6,385 nt of DNA from Sulfurivirga caldicuralii (GCA_015661715.1 DQVN01000049.1:1-6385); one strand, 5' to 3'; positions 1 through 6,130 are shown, counted from the stretch's first letter. Program-made: numbers and translations. Notes: a model not told the origin generated them from the letters alone.

Positions 1-12
1 CTGTGTCGCCAT
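1..12 (-). CDS. Possible 5' end of an unidentified gene leaving the left edge
   Basis: Only four codons are visible (Met-Ala-Thr-Gln), so no product can be named. The start is proposed because the minus strand has an AGAGGA Shine-Dalgarno-like stretch (plus-strand 19-24) about six bases before an ATG at 12-10. A promoter-like pair lies further upstream (44-71). It is co-oriented with the thioredoxin-like gene ending at 105 but probably has its own promoter. It could be a chance ATG; only sequence to the left can settle it. Confidence 0.4.
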
Positions 13-43
13 AAGATATCCTCTTTAACCTGAAAAGGGGCGG

Positions 44-71
44 ATTTTAGGCTTTTTTCCAATAAAATCAA
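44..71 (-). promoter_or_regulatory. Candidate promoter for the gene starting at base 12
   Basis: On the minus strand, TTGATT (71-66) and TAAAAT (49-44) are separated by 16 bases, close to the sigma-70 consensus (4/6 and 5/6 matches). The predicted transcript start near base 37 would leave a leader of about 25 bases before the ATG at 12. A GC-rich imperfect hairpin (80-97) lies just upstream and may mark the end of the preceding thioredoxin-like gene. It is not followed by a run of T, so it is not a convincing intrinsic terminator. Confidence 0.4.
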
Positions 72-104
72 GCATTTTAGCGCCGCGAAAACCGCGCCCT
101 GAAA

Positions 105-677
105 TCAGGAAGACGCCACCGCATCGCGCCATTTGATGGAACAACCCATGGAAGGGATCTGCTCCGCAGGGCCCTGCCCCGTTTGCGCCACCTGGACCAT
201 GGCCTCAAACAGCTCGCGACGGGCATCTTCCGGCGCCGGTTCCTTGCGCGAAGCATCCAACCGACCGCGGTACTGCAGCTTCAGATCCCGGTTGTAACCA
301 AAGAAATCCGGCGTACACACCGCCCCATACGCCTTGGCCACCGCCTGCGTCTCATCATACACATAGGGAAAAGGGAACGCCCACTGCTCAGCCACCTTTT
401 TCATATTGTCAAACAAATCCTCCGCATACAAGCTGGGATCATTGGACATAATGGCGATGCTATTGACACCATATTCATCCCGCAACTGACGGGTATCGAG
501 TACCAATCGCGGCAAAATCGCCTTCACATAGGGACAGTGGTTGCAGATGAACATCACCAGCAAACCATTCTCTCCCTTTGCCTTCTCCAGCGTCCAAATT
601 TCACCGTCCACCCCCGGCAGAGCAAAATCCACGGCAGGCTTGTTGAATTCACATACCGGCGTCGTCAGACTGACCAT
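105..677 (-). CDS. Thioredoxin-family / AhpC-TSA-like protein with CNHC redox motif
   Basis: This 190-residue protein has a thioredoxin/peroxiredoxin-like fold. The putative redox site is C45-N-H-C48, followed by PYVK. A later C121-T-P-D segment supplies the cis-proline (P123) expected opposite the active site, and the C-terminal motif GCSIKW (178-183) is typical of this AhpC/TSA-like subfamily. No signal peptide is visible, so it is probably cytoplasmic. The exact reaction is unknown; members are annotated as thiol-disulfide or peroxide-handling proteins. The start is supported by GGAGG eight bases before the ATG. It is the last gene of the permease operon, 40 bases after the small CxxC protein, which suggests a role in keeping thiols or a redox-active substrate reduced for that system. 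The fold assignment is firm; the function is inferred. Confidence 0.88.
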   Translation of the reverse strand: MVSLTTPVCEFNKPAVDFALPGVDGEIWTLEKAKGENGLLVMFICNHCPYVKAILPRLVLDTRQLRDEYGVNSIAIMSNDPSLYAEDLFDNMKKVAEQWAFPFPYVYDETQAVAKAYGAVCTPDFFGYNRDLKLQYRGRLDASRKEPAPEDARRELFEAMVQVAQTGQGPAEQIPSMGCSIKWRDAVASS

Positions 678-717
678 ATTGCCTTCCTCCCGTCAAGATA
701 AACCAAAGCAGGTCTGA

Positions 718-951
718 TCAACCCTGCAACCACTGCATAATCAGCGCCCGATCCGGCACACTGCCATAATGCACCACCTGGTCATCAATGACCACACCAG
801 GCGTGGACATGACACCATAGCGCATAATCTGAGCGATATCTTCCACCTTCTCCACCGAGACTGGCACATTCAGCGCCTCCGCCACCTCTTCAATCAGGCG
901 GGCTGTGGCGCTGCAGTTGGCACATCCTGTACCTAAGACCTTGATCTGCAT
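718..951 (-). CDS. Small thioredoxin-fold protein (redox-active disulfide protein 2 / TM0996-MTH895 type)
   Basis: The protein has 77 residues, the normal size for this minimal thioredoxin/glutaredoxin-like family. It opens with a beta strand (IKVLG), then the redox pair C10-A-N-C13 at the start of a helix, and has the cis-proline segment S49-T-P-G52 opposite it. Family members are often encoded next to DUF318/ArsP-type permeases and ArsR regulators, as here, and are thought to be thiol-disulfide exchangers or metal(loid)-thiol carriers; a specific partner is not established. AGAGG lies about eight to ten bases before the ATG. It sits 22 bases after the Cys-tailed protein and 40 bases before the larger thioredoxin-like gene, which fits co-transcription. 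It has no signal peptide and is probably cytoplasmic. Confidence 0.88.
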   Translation of the reverse strand: MQIKVLGTGCANCSATARLIEEVAEALNVPVSVEKVEDIAQIMRYGVMSTPGVVIDDQVVHYGSVPDRALIMQWLQG

Positions 952-973
952 AGCTACTTCCTCTTTACCGCGA

Positions 974-1294
974 TTAACAACAACACCCTTTGGGGGTGGT
1001 TACATCCTCATCCCCACTGCAACAGGCGTGCTGCACTTTCTCTTGCCCACAGGCAACCGCTTCACAGTGTCCCCCATTGACCGCCGTACCCAATTGGGCA
1101 TCCACCGCCTGCTGCGCGGCACTGAGCTGTTGACGGACAATTGCCAGCGTTTGCTGCAATTGATATTCAGGCACACCATCCGTTTGCAACTGATTCCATA
1201 AGGCTGCCGCGCGTGCGCCGTGGTTGGCGGCCACGGCCGCGGCCAGCGCAATCAGGTTCTGAATATTTCTATGTAATTGTGGTTGTTGGCTCAT
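974..1294 (-). CDS. Small protein with CMD/AhpD-like helical core and Cys-rich tail ending in GCCC
   Basis: The 106-residue protein is not confidently recognised. Residues 10-68 look like the helical core of small carboxymuconolactone decarboxylase/AhpD-like proteins: an LIALAAAVAAN stretch, then a Gly-Val turn and a second helix. Where those proteins carry CxxC and a nearby His, this one has N24-H-G-A-R28 and no Cys, so the usual redox site appears lost. The tail has seven Cys (77, 82, 91, 92, 104-106) and two His (76, 89), which suggests binding of a soft metal or metalloid. Its ATG overlaps the permease stop (ATGA), with GGAAGG six bases upstream inside the permease gene, so translation is probably coupled. 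A plausible role is a thiol-rich carrier or chaperone feeding the permease, but this is inference. The homology is tentative; the reading frame itself is well supported by its context. Confidence 0.8.
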   Translation of the reverse strand: MSQQPQLHRNIQNLIALAAAVAANHGARAAALWNQLQTDGVPEYQLQQTLAIVRQQLSAAQQAVDAQLGTAVNGGHCEAVACGQEKVQHACCSGDEDVTTPKGCCC

Positions 1295-2253
1295 AGTTTG
1301 CCTTCCAAAAAGTTGAACAGATACCCAACCAGAATGAAACTGACCGTAAGCACGGCCACAAAGCGGACAATCAGAGGCATTTTAATCACCTTACGCAGAA
1401 TCATCATCTCCGGCAGCGACAGGGCGACCACACTCATCATCAGCGCCAGGGTCGTGCCCAATGGCACATCTTTACCCAAGAGGGCATCCACCACCGGCAC
1501 TACACCCTCAGCACTGGTATACAGGGGAACGCCGATAACAACCGCCAACGGCACCGTCCACCAATTATCGCCTGACAAATGCTCACTCACCCACTGCTGC
1601 GGCACAAAACCATGGAACAAGGCCCCCACCGCAACACCGGCCACCACCCATTTCCAGATACGCCCGACAATGTCCTTGACCTCCTGGACAGCAAAACGAT
1701 GTCGCCCGCGCAGCGAAGTATCCTGCTTGATGGCGGGCGTCTCCCCCATATGGATCTGCCACACATACTCCTCCACCCAGCGCTCCGGTTTCATTTTCTG
1801 CAGCAAAATACCACCGAACCAGGCCACCACCATGCCGGCAATCACATACAGGGCCGCCACCTTCCAGCCCACCACAGCCGCCAGCAACACCACGGCCACC
1901 TCATTGATCATGGGACTGGCGATCAAAAATGAGAAAGTAACGCCCAGCGGAATACCCGCCTCCACAAAACCAATAAACAAAGGAATGGAGGAGCAGGAAC
2001 AAAAGGGCGTGAACGCCCCCAGGATAATCGCCAGCAGACGCTGCAACCAGACCGGTTTGCCACGCAGATAAAGCCGCACCCGCTCTGGCGAGACAAAGGA
2101 GCGGAGCCAGCCCATGATATAAATGATCACCGTAATCAAAAAGAAAATCATTACGGTGTCCATGACAAAAAACTGCACCGCCTGACCGAAACGGCTCTCA
2201 GGGCTCAGCCCCAACAGGGAATAAGCGACCCAATCTCCCAAAGCCTGAAACAT
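1291..2253 (-). CDS. ArsP/DUF318-family permease (putative metalloid or thiol-compound exporter)
   Basis: This 320-residue polytopic inner-membrane protein has about eight hydrophobic segments. The signature is the TPFCSCS motif (82-88, C85 and C87) at the end of a membrane helix. A matching SPMINE motif (113-118) follows, and the second half has GVPLYTSAEG (241-250) and LPEMMIL (280-286), in keeping with the duplicated architecture of PF03773. ArsP members export trivalent organoarsenicals such as methylarsenite; many relatives have no tested substrate. A longer frame can be read from a TTG at 2316, but it would run through the operator palindromes, so the internal ATG at 2253 is preferred, although its ribosome site is weak (AGAGAA about ten bases upstream). 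It is the first gene of the operon and is divergent from an ArsR-type gene, which points to inducible export. The family is firm; the substrate is unknown. Confidence 0.9.
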   Translation of the reverse strand: MFQALGDWVAYSLLGLSPESRFGQAVQFFVMDTVMIFFLITVIIYIMGWLRSFVSPERVRLYLRGKPVWLQRLLAIILGAFTPFCSCSSIPLFIGFVEAGIPLGVTFSFLIASPMINEVAVVLLAAVVGWKVAALYVIAGMVVAWFGGILLQKMKPERWVEEYVWQIHMGETPAIKQDTSLRGRHRFAVQEVKDIVGRIWKWVVAGVAVGALFHGFVPQQWVSEHLSGDNWWTVPLAVVIGVPLYTSAEGVVPVVDALLGKDVPLGTTLALMMSVVALSLPEMMILRKVIKMPLIVRFVAVLTVSFILVGYLFNFLEGKL

Positions 2254-2265
2254 AGCTGACAATTC

Positions 2266-2273
2266 TCTATAAT
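2266..2273. promoter_or_regulatory. Overlapping -10 elements of the divergent promoters
   Basis: On the plus strand 2268-2273 is a perfect TATAAT, which could serve the ArsR-type gene, though its -35 match is poor. On the minus strand the same bases give TATAGA (2271-2266), with GATACA (2295-2290) 18 bases upstream as a weak -35 for the permease. An alternative plus-strand -35, CTGACA (2256-2261), would need a -10 near 2280. In each reading the operator at 2291-2314 lies where bound repressor would block the permease promoter and cover the early transcribed region of its own gene. Confidence 0.4.
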
Positions 2274-2290
2274 GGCGATTAGATATTACT

Positions 2291-2314
2291 GTATCCGCAT
2301 ATACGGATATATGC
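2291..2314. promoter_or_regulatory. Probable ArsR-type operator: two overlapping palindromes
   Basis: TATCCGcatataCGGATA (2292-2309) is an inverted repeat with perfect 6-bp arms and an ATAT centre. A second, overlapping one, GCATATAcggaTATATGC (2297-2314), has perfect 7-bp arms. AT-rich interrupted dyads of this kind are typical binding sites of winged-helix ArsR/SmtB dimers. The site is the only strong dyad in the spacer between the divergent regulator and permease genes, and is 22 bases before the regulator ATG. Confidence 0.65.
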
Positions 2315-2335
2315 AACTAAAAACGGGGAAAACCA

Positions 2336-2731
2336 ATGGAACAAGTCAGCGCCTTTTTCAAACTCCTGGGAGAACCGATCCGGCTGCGATTGATCGCCCT
2401 GTTTCTGAACGGAGGCAGTTATTGTGTATGCGTTCTGGTCGATGTATTGAACCTGCCGCAAAGCACCGTCTCACGCCACCTGTCACAACTGCGCAAAGCG
2501 GGATTATTACTGGCTGAACGCCGGGGCACCTGGATGCACTATCGGCTTAACCCTGATCTACCCGCCTGGCAACAGCATGCGCTGGAAGCCATACGCCAAC
2601 TGCAACATCGCGACACACAACTGCTTGCCGACCAAAAAGCCCTCCAACAGGTGTTATGCAGCGATCAATGCTGTCCGACGGTTAAAAAACCCGCGCATCA
2701 AGCAACTGCTTCAGCCTCATCCACCCGCTGA
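2336..2731 (+). CDS. ArsR/SmtB-family transcriptional repressor
   Basis: The 131-residue protein has a winged-helix fold: helices at 3-25, a C30-V-C32 pair, the recognition helix in LPQSTVSRHLSQLRKAGLL (40-58), and the beta wing around ERRGTWMHYRL (61-71). The CxC pair sits where E. coli-type ArsR binds As(III) or Sb(III) (CVCDLC), but the third Cys of that site is replaced (V33-L-V35). Further Cys occur near the C-terminus (C108, C112, C113) and could complete an inducer site. A GGGGA ribosome site lies six bases before the ATG. It is divergent from the permease and very probably represses that operon and itself, releasing DNA when a thiophilic inducer binds. The last 34 bases overlap the convergent EAL-GGDEF gene, and the final residues after 114 resemble no domain. 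The family is certain; the inducer is not known. Confidence 0.93.
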   Translation: MEQVSAFFKLLGEPIRLRLIALFLNGGSYCVCVLVDVLNLPQSTVSRHLSQLRKAGLLLAERRGTWMHYRLNPDLPAWQQHALEAIRQLQHRDTQLLADQKALQQVLCSDQCCPTVKKPAHQATASASSTR

Positions 2732-4524
2732 ATGACGTAATGGCGCGGATCGCGTTTAGCCGCCTTTTTCGCCTTCGTAACCAGAGAAGACACCTTCTGC
2801 TGATGGGTGATCAACCCGGGGGCCACATGCAGCACCCCAATGGACAACATCATCAGCGGAAAAAACCGCATTTCTCCATGCCGGTCCACCGCTTCAATAC
2901 CTCCACGGGCCACATCCTCCGCTCGATAAAAGCGCTTAGCCTCCTCGGCAAATCGCTGAATCAGACGCTGCACCAAGGTTTCCACCTCACTTAGCGGGTG
3001 CTCGGAAATAATGACGAAATCATCACCGCCGATATGGCCGACGAAGTCGCCAGGCAACGCTTCCGCCTGTAATAAGGTGGCCACCATGCGAATAACCCGA
3101 TCCCCCTCTTCATAACTGTAGGTATCGTTGAACGGTTTAAAATTGTCCAAATCGGTATACAGGACGCTAAAGGTTTTTTTCTCATCAAGTCGGCGCTGGA
3201 CTTCCGCCTGAATGGGCACATTACCCGGCAACCCAGACAATGGGTTCGCATACTGAGCACTTTTCACTTTCAGATCAGTCATCACCCGTAGCAAATCCAA
3301 AAAGGTCCCTGCGCCGAGATAGCGGCCATCCCGAATAACAATAAAGGCATCCCGATGAACCCGCATGGCATCATCTGTCAGCATGCGCGATAGGGTCTCT
3401 ATGGGCGCTTTCTCATGGACAATAATAGGCTCGTCATCCATCAACTCAGACAGTGGCTTACGGCTATTCAACTCATAGCCGAAACGTTGTAGCAACTTAT
3501 TCATAAAATCGCGTCGCCAGATCATGCCATGCACGCGCCCCGATGTATCCACCACCGGATAAAAATCCTGCTGAGATTGATTCAGCATTTCTTGCATGGC
3601 TTCTTCAACACGCATATCGGGCTGCAAGGTCAACCAATGATCAGCGGCCAACCCCCCTGCAGTATTTTGTGCGTTCAAAGAGGAAAGCACCGCTTCCGGC
3701 CAGGTGTAGTTGATATGAGTTTGTGGCGTGCAGCTCGGCCGTCCCAATAAATAACCTTGCACATAGTTGACGCCAAGCTGCTCAACAATCCGCAGTTCTT
3801 CCTCGGTTTCCACGCCTTCAGCAACCACCTCGGCACCGAAGCTATGGGCAAGGTTCACCATACTTTCCAGGAACTGGCGTTTTTCCGTACCCTGATCCAC
3901 CCCACTGACAAAATAGCGGTCGATCTTAATCAGATCTGGGCGAATCTGAGACCAAATACGCAGCCCGTTATATCCGGCTCCCACATCATCCAACGCCACA
4001 CGAAAGCCCTGTTGCTGATAATAATCAACCGCCTTAGCCAGCTGATCGATATCAGCCACCGGATGCAACTCACTCAATTCGATGACCACTTGGTCCGGTT
4101 TAAGTCCCAGCTCTGCCAAACACTGATGGGTCATGCCTGACACATGCCCTTCGGTTGCAAGCGCGCCCACCATCACATTGATAAACAGGCGCTTGTCACC
4201 CTCCTCCACCTCTTTACCAAACCGTCTCATAGCGCACTGACGCGCCAATAAATCCAGCTCAAAGAGCACACCCGCTTGCTCCGCCGCATAAAAAAGATCC
4301 AAAGGGCGGTGTAATGGACTTTCTACTGGCCCCCGTGTCAAGGCTTCCCACCCTATGACCCGTTTTTGCTTCAAATCCACAATGGGTTGAAACTGCGTTG
4401 TCAAAGACTGCGTTAAAAAAACCTCATACAACGCTCGGGAAAAGGGAAGCTCCAAAGGAATCTTGCGACGCACTTCATCCAAAAAGGTGGAGAACTGCTG
4501 CGTCCGATCCAGGCACAGATTCAT
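2698..4524 (-). CDS. EAL-CBS-CBS-GGDEF protein, probable c-di-GMP phosphodiesterase
   Basis: The protein has 608 residues when started at the ATG preceded by GAGGAG at six bases; an in-frame ATG at 4551 lacks such a site. The EAL domain (about 35-265) keeps the catalytic set: E60-A-L62, N116, E149, D179-D180, K200, E236 and Q256 in VQGY. This predicts hydrolysis of c-di-GMP to pGpG. Two CBS motifs (about 292-415) probably bind an adenine nucleotide or related ligand and sense metabolic state. The GGDEF domain (about 425-600) keeps DLDNFKPFND (458-467), but its signature reads G499-G-D-D-F503 and the RxxD inhibitory site is replaced by LPGD (490-493). Cyclase activity is therefore doubtful, and the domain may act as a GTP-sensing regulator. 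No membrane segment or signal peptide is seen, so it is probably cytoplasmic. It appears to be monocistronic and convergent with the ArsR-type gene. Confidence 0.93.
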   Translation of the reverse strand: MNLCLDRTQQFSTFLDEVRRKIPLELPFSRALYEVFLTQSLTTQFQPIVDLKQKRVIGWEALTRGPVESPLHRPLDLFYAAEQAGVLFELDLLARQCAMRRFGKEVEEGDKRLFINVMVGALATEGHVSGMTHQCLAELGLKPDQVVIELSELHPVADIDQLAKAVDYYQQQGFRVALDDVGAGYNGLRIWSQIRPDLIKIDRYFVSGVDQGTEKRQFLESMVNLAHSFGAEVVAEGVETEEELRIVEQLGVNYVQGYLLGRPSCTPQTHINYTWPEAVLSSLNAQNTAGGLAADHWLTLQPDMRVEEAMQEMLNQSQQDFYPVVDTSGRVHGMIWRRDFMNKLLQRFGYELNSRKPLSELMDDEPIIVHEKAPIETLSRMLTDDAMRVHRDAFIVIRDGRYLGAGTFLDLLRVMTDLKVKSAQYANPLSGLPGNVPIQAEVQRRLDEKKTFSVLYTDLDNFKPFNDTYSYEEGDRVIRMVATLLQAEALPGDFVGHIGGDDFVIISEHPLSEVETLVQRLIQRFAEEAKRFYRAEDVARGGIEAVDRHGEMRFFPLMMLSIGVLHVAPGLITHQQKVSSLVTKAKKAAKRDPRHYVIQRVDEAEAVA

Positions 4525-4592
4525 TGCGCACTCCTCGCAAACTACTCCCATAAATAGTATGAGATATCCTGGATCAGCCTGATGAAACTTCT

Positions 4593-4608
4593 ATGACACA
4601 CTTGTCAT
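4593..4608. repeat. Inverted repeat ATGACA-N4-TGTCAT
   Basis: Perfect 6-bp arms (4593-4598 and 4603-4608) flank CACT, about 70 to 85 bases upstream of the EAL-GGDEF start. A related GTCACA follows at 4615-4620. The placement suits an operator for that gene, but no regulator family is identified by the sequence. Confidence 0.45.
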
Positions 4609-4757
4609 CAAATCGTCACACGCGCCGTCCACCCCAACACCGCGAAAAAGCTGCCACCCCCCGATCAGTGCAGACAGCCGGTTGTGCAGCGACATATTGG
4701 CCAGAGAATACTGTATCCAGGCAGACACCATAACCCGCCAACCCCCACCAGTTGTAT

Positions 4758-4788
4758 TTGTGCTAAAGATTCCAAAATGGGGTAAAAT
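4758..4788 (+). promoter_or_regulatory. Candidate metK promoter
   Basis: TAAAAT (4783-4788) is a 5/6 match to the -10 box. TTGTGC (4758-4763) is a weak -35 with a long 19-base spacer. A start near 4795 would give a leader of about 120 bases, long enough to hold the stem described at 4808-4887. The AT-rich stretch here contrasts with the GC-rich leader that follows. Confidence 0.4.
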
Positions 4789-4807
4789 ATGAAAATTAGC
4801 GCCGATT

Positions 4808-4887
4808 TGAGTCTCAGCTTGCGGGCGCGTAATAAATGCGGCTAAAGCGAGAGCGCGATATTATTCCCGTCTCCCGCCCGCCGCTCA
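4808..4887 (+). promoter_or_regulatory. Foldable 5' leader of metK, possible RNA regulator
   Basis: Nested pairings can be drawn: TGAG (4808-4811) with CTCA (4884-4887), GCGGGCG (4821-4827) with CGCCCGC (4875-4881), and TAATA (4830-4834) with TATTA (4859-4863). They enclose a 24-base purine-rich loop. The ribosome site AGGA (4905-4908) lies about 17 bases downstream. The layout does not match the SAM-I, SAM-II or SAH riboswitch patterns I know. It may be a plain structured leader or an undescribed regulator; the interior loops are large and asymmetric. Confidence 0.3.
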
Positions 4888-4916
4888 TCTGTCATCACAA
4901 CATCAGGAATTCAGAC

Positions 4917-6074
4917 ATGAGCGAATATATCTTCACTTCCGAGTCCGTCTCCGAAGGCCATCCGGACAAAATTGCCGATCAGATTTCCGATGCGATTTTG
5001 GATGAAATCCTCAAGCAGGACAAAGAGGCCCGGGTGGCCTGCGAAACCTTTGTCAAAACCGGCATGGTTCTGGTAGGAGGCGAGATCACCACTGAAGCCT
5101 GGGTGGATCTGGAAGAGCTGGTGCGTCAAGTGGTCAAGGACATTGGCTATGACAAGGCCGACTATGGCTTCGACGGCGACACCTGCGCCGTATTGTCCGC
5201 TATCGGTAAGCAATCTCCCGACATCGCCATGGGTGTGGATGAGTCAGAAGCCCACGAGCAGGGCGCGGGCGATCAAGGGCTGATGTTCGGCTATGCCACC
5301 AACGAAACAGAACAACTGATGCCGGCTCCCATCTACTACGCCCATCGCCTGATGGAGCGCCAGGCCTTTTTGCGCAAGGCCAAACACCTAAGCTGGCTGC
5401 GTCCGGATGCCAAAAGTCAGGTCACCCTGCGCTATCGGGATGGCCAACCGGTGGCGGTGGATGCGGTGGTGGTCTCCACACAGCACGACCCGGACATCTC
5501 CAATGAGGTGATCCGCGAAGCGGTGATGGAGGAGATCATCAAACCGATCATTCCTGCCGAGTGGCTACACAAAAAGACCCGATACCATATCAATCCGACC
5601 GGCCGGTTTGTCATCGGCGGCCCGGTGGGCGATGCCGGGTTGACGGGCCGCAAAATTATCGTGGACACCTATGGCGGCATGGCGCGCCATGGCGGTGGCG
5701 CCTTCTCTGGCAAAGACCCATCCAAAGTGGACCGCTCCGCCGCCTATGCCGGACGCTATGTGGCGAAAAATATCGTTGCCGCCGGCTTAGCGGACAAGTG
5801 CGAAATTCAGGTTTCCTACGCCATTGGCGTGGCCGAGCCCACCTCCATCAGCCTCGACTGCTTCGGCACGGAAAAGGTGCCGTTGGAAACCATCGAGCAG
5901 TTGGTGCGCGAACATTTCGATCTGCGTCCCAAAGGGTTGATCACCATGCTGGAGCTGAAACGGCCCATCTACCGCAAGACGGCTACCTACGGCCATTTTG
6001 GCCGCGAGCTGCCGGAGTTCACCTGGGAACAGACAGATAAGGCTGACCTGCTGCGTCAAGCCGCGGGCCTATAA
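4917..6074 (+). CDS. metK: S-adenosylmethionine synthetase
   Basis: MetK makes SAM from methionine and ATP, releasing phosphate and diphosphate, and works as a cytoplasmic tetramer needing Mg and K ions. The 385 residues match the usual length (E. coli has 384). Visible landmarks are GHPDK (14-18, with H15 and D17 at the ATP/Mg site), the signature [11 protein letters not shown] (116-126), and the glycine-rich loop [16 protein letters not shown] (259-274). The frame is open further upstream to 4836, but the ATG at 4917 with AGGA about eight bases before it begins the family-typical [14 protein letters not shown] sequence, so it is chosen. metF follows 60 bases later in the same direction, an arrangement that links methyl-group supply with SAM synthesis. 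No key residue appears to be missing. Confidence 0.98.
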   Translation: MSEYIFTSESVSEGHPDKIADQISDAILDEILKQDKEARVACETFVKTGMVLVGGEITTEAWVDLEELVRQVVKDIGYDKADYGFDGDTCAVLSAIGKQSPDIAMGVDESEAHEQGAGDQGLMFGYATNETEQLMPAPIYYAHRLMERQAFLRKAKHLSWLRPDAKSQVTLRYRDGQPVAVDAVVVSTQHDPDISNEVIREAVMEEIIKPIIPAEWLHKKTRYHINPTGRFVIGGPVGDAGLTGRKIIVDTYGGMARHGGGAFSGKDPSKVDRSAAYAGRYVAKNIVAAGLADKCEIQVSYAIGVAEPTSISLDCFGTEKVPLETIEQLVREHFDLRPKGLITMLELKRPIYRKTATYGHFGRELPEFTWEQTDKADLLRQAAGL

Positions 6075-6080
6075 TCTCAG

Positions 6081-6130
6081 AACCGGCGCGATGCGCCGGT
6101 TAGCATGCAACACATCGTTTTTGGAACCGG
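6081..6130 (+). promoter_or_regulatory. metK-metF intercistronic hairpin with alternative pairing to the metF ribosome site
   Basis: AACCGGCGC (6081-6089) and GCGCCGGTT (6093-6101) form a perfect 9-bp stem with a GAT loop, starting six bases after the metK stop. The same CCGGTT (6096-6101) can instead pair with AACCGG (6125-6130) just before the metF ATG, where GGAA (6123-6126) is the only ribosome-site candidate. The nearest T run (6118-6122) is 16 bases from the stem, so this does not look like an ordinary intrinsic terminator. It could be an RNA-processing or stability element, or a translational switch. Confidence 0.5.

Larger units (their letters stand above)
4525..4916. other. Non-coding spacer between the divergent EAL-GGDEF and metK genes
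   Basis: The 392 bases hold the 5' leaders of both genes. The left half (4555-4630) has an inverted repeat and AT-rich stretches that may carry the EAL-GGDEF promoter; TACTAT (4559-4554, minus) is a weak -10 with no good -35. The middle (4630-4755) is C-rich on the plus strand and shows only a short unsupported minus-strand frame. The right half holds the metK promoter and a foldable leader. No clear MetJ-box tandem (AGACGTCT-like) was found. Confidence 0.6.

Noticed and set aside
80..97. GC-rich hairpin after the thioredoxin-like gene as an intrinsic terminator
   Set aside because: The stem is short and bulged, and no run of T follows it directly on the minus strand.
1277..2071. Long plus-strand open frame opposite the permease
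   Set aside because: It is antisense to a well-supported membrane protein, has low-complexity Thr/Pro/Ala-rich composition, and shows no family motif.
2254..2316. N-terminal extension of the permease from a TTG at 2316
   Set aside because: The 21 extra codons run through the operator palindromes and the promoter region, have no hydrophobic or family-like character, and would start from TTG without a good ribosome site. The ATG at 2253 fits the family better.
2681..2700. T6 run on the minus strand just past the EAL-GGDEF stop as a terminator
   Set aside because: No stable stem sits directly before it; the nearest, AAGC/GCTT, has four pairs and is about ten bases away, and the region codes for the ArsR-type protein.
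4525..4551. Start of the EAL-GGDEF gene at the upstream ATG (4551)
   Set aside because: The nine extra codons contain the GAGGAG sequence that serves the ATG at 4524, and no ribosome site precedes 4551.
4669..4730. CAGACA repeats (4671, 4721) as MetJ boxes
   Set aside because: They are not tandem 8-bp units, match AGACGTCT only in part, and lie more than 50 bases upstream of the likely metK promoter.
4591..4731. 46-codon minus-strand frame in the spacer before metK
   Set aside because: It has no proper ribosome site (only G-rich sequence), no recognisable motif, and runs across the inverted repeat at 4593-4608. Probably chance.
4836..4916. N-terminal extension of MetK from the ATG at 4836
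   Set aside because: It adds 27 basic residues not seen in MetK, lacks a ribosome site, and lies in the structured leader. The ATG at 4917 has AGGA at the right distance and gives the standard N-terminus.
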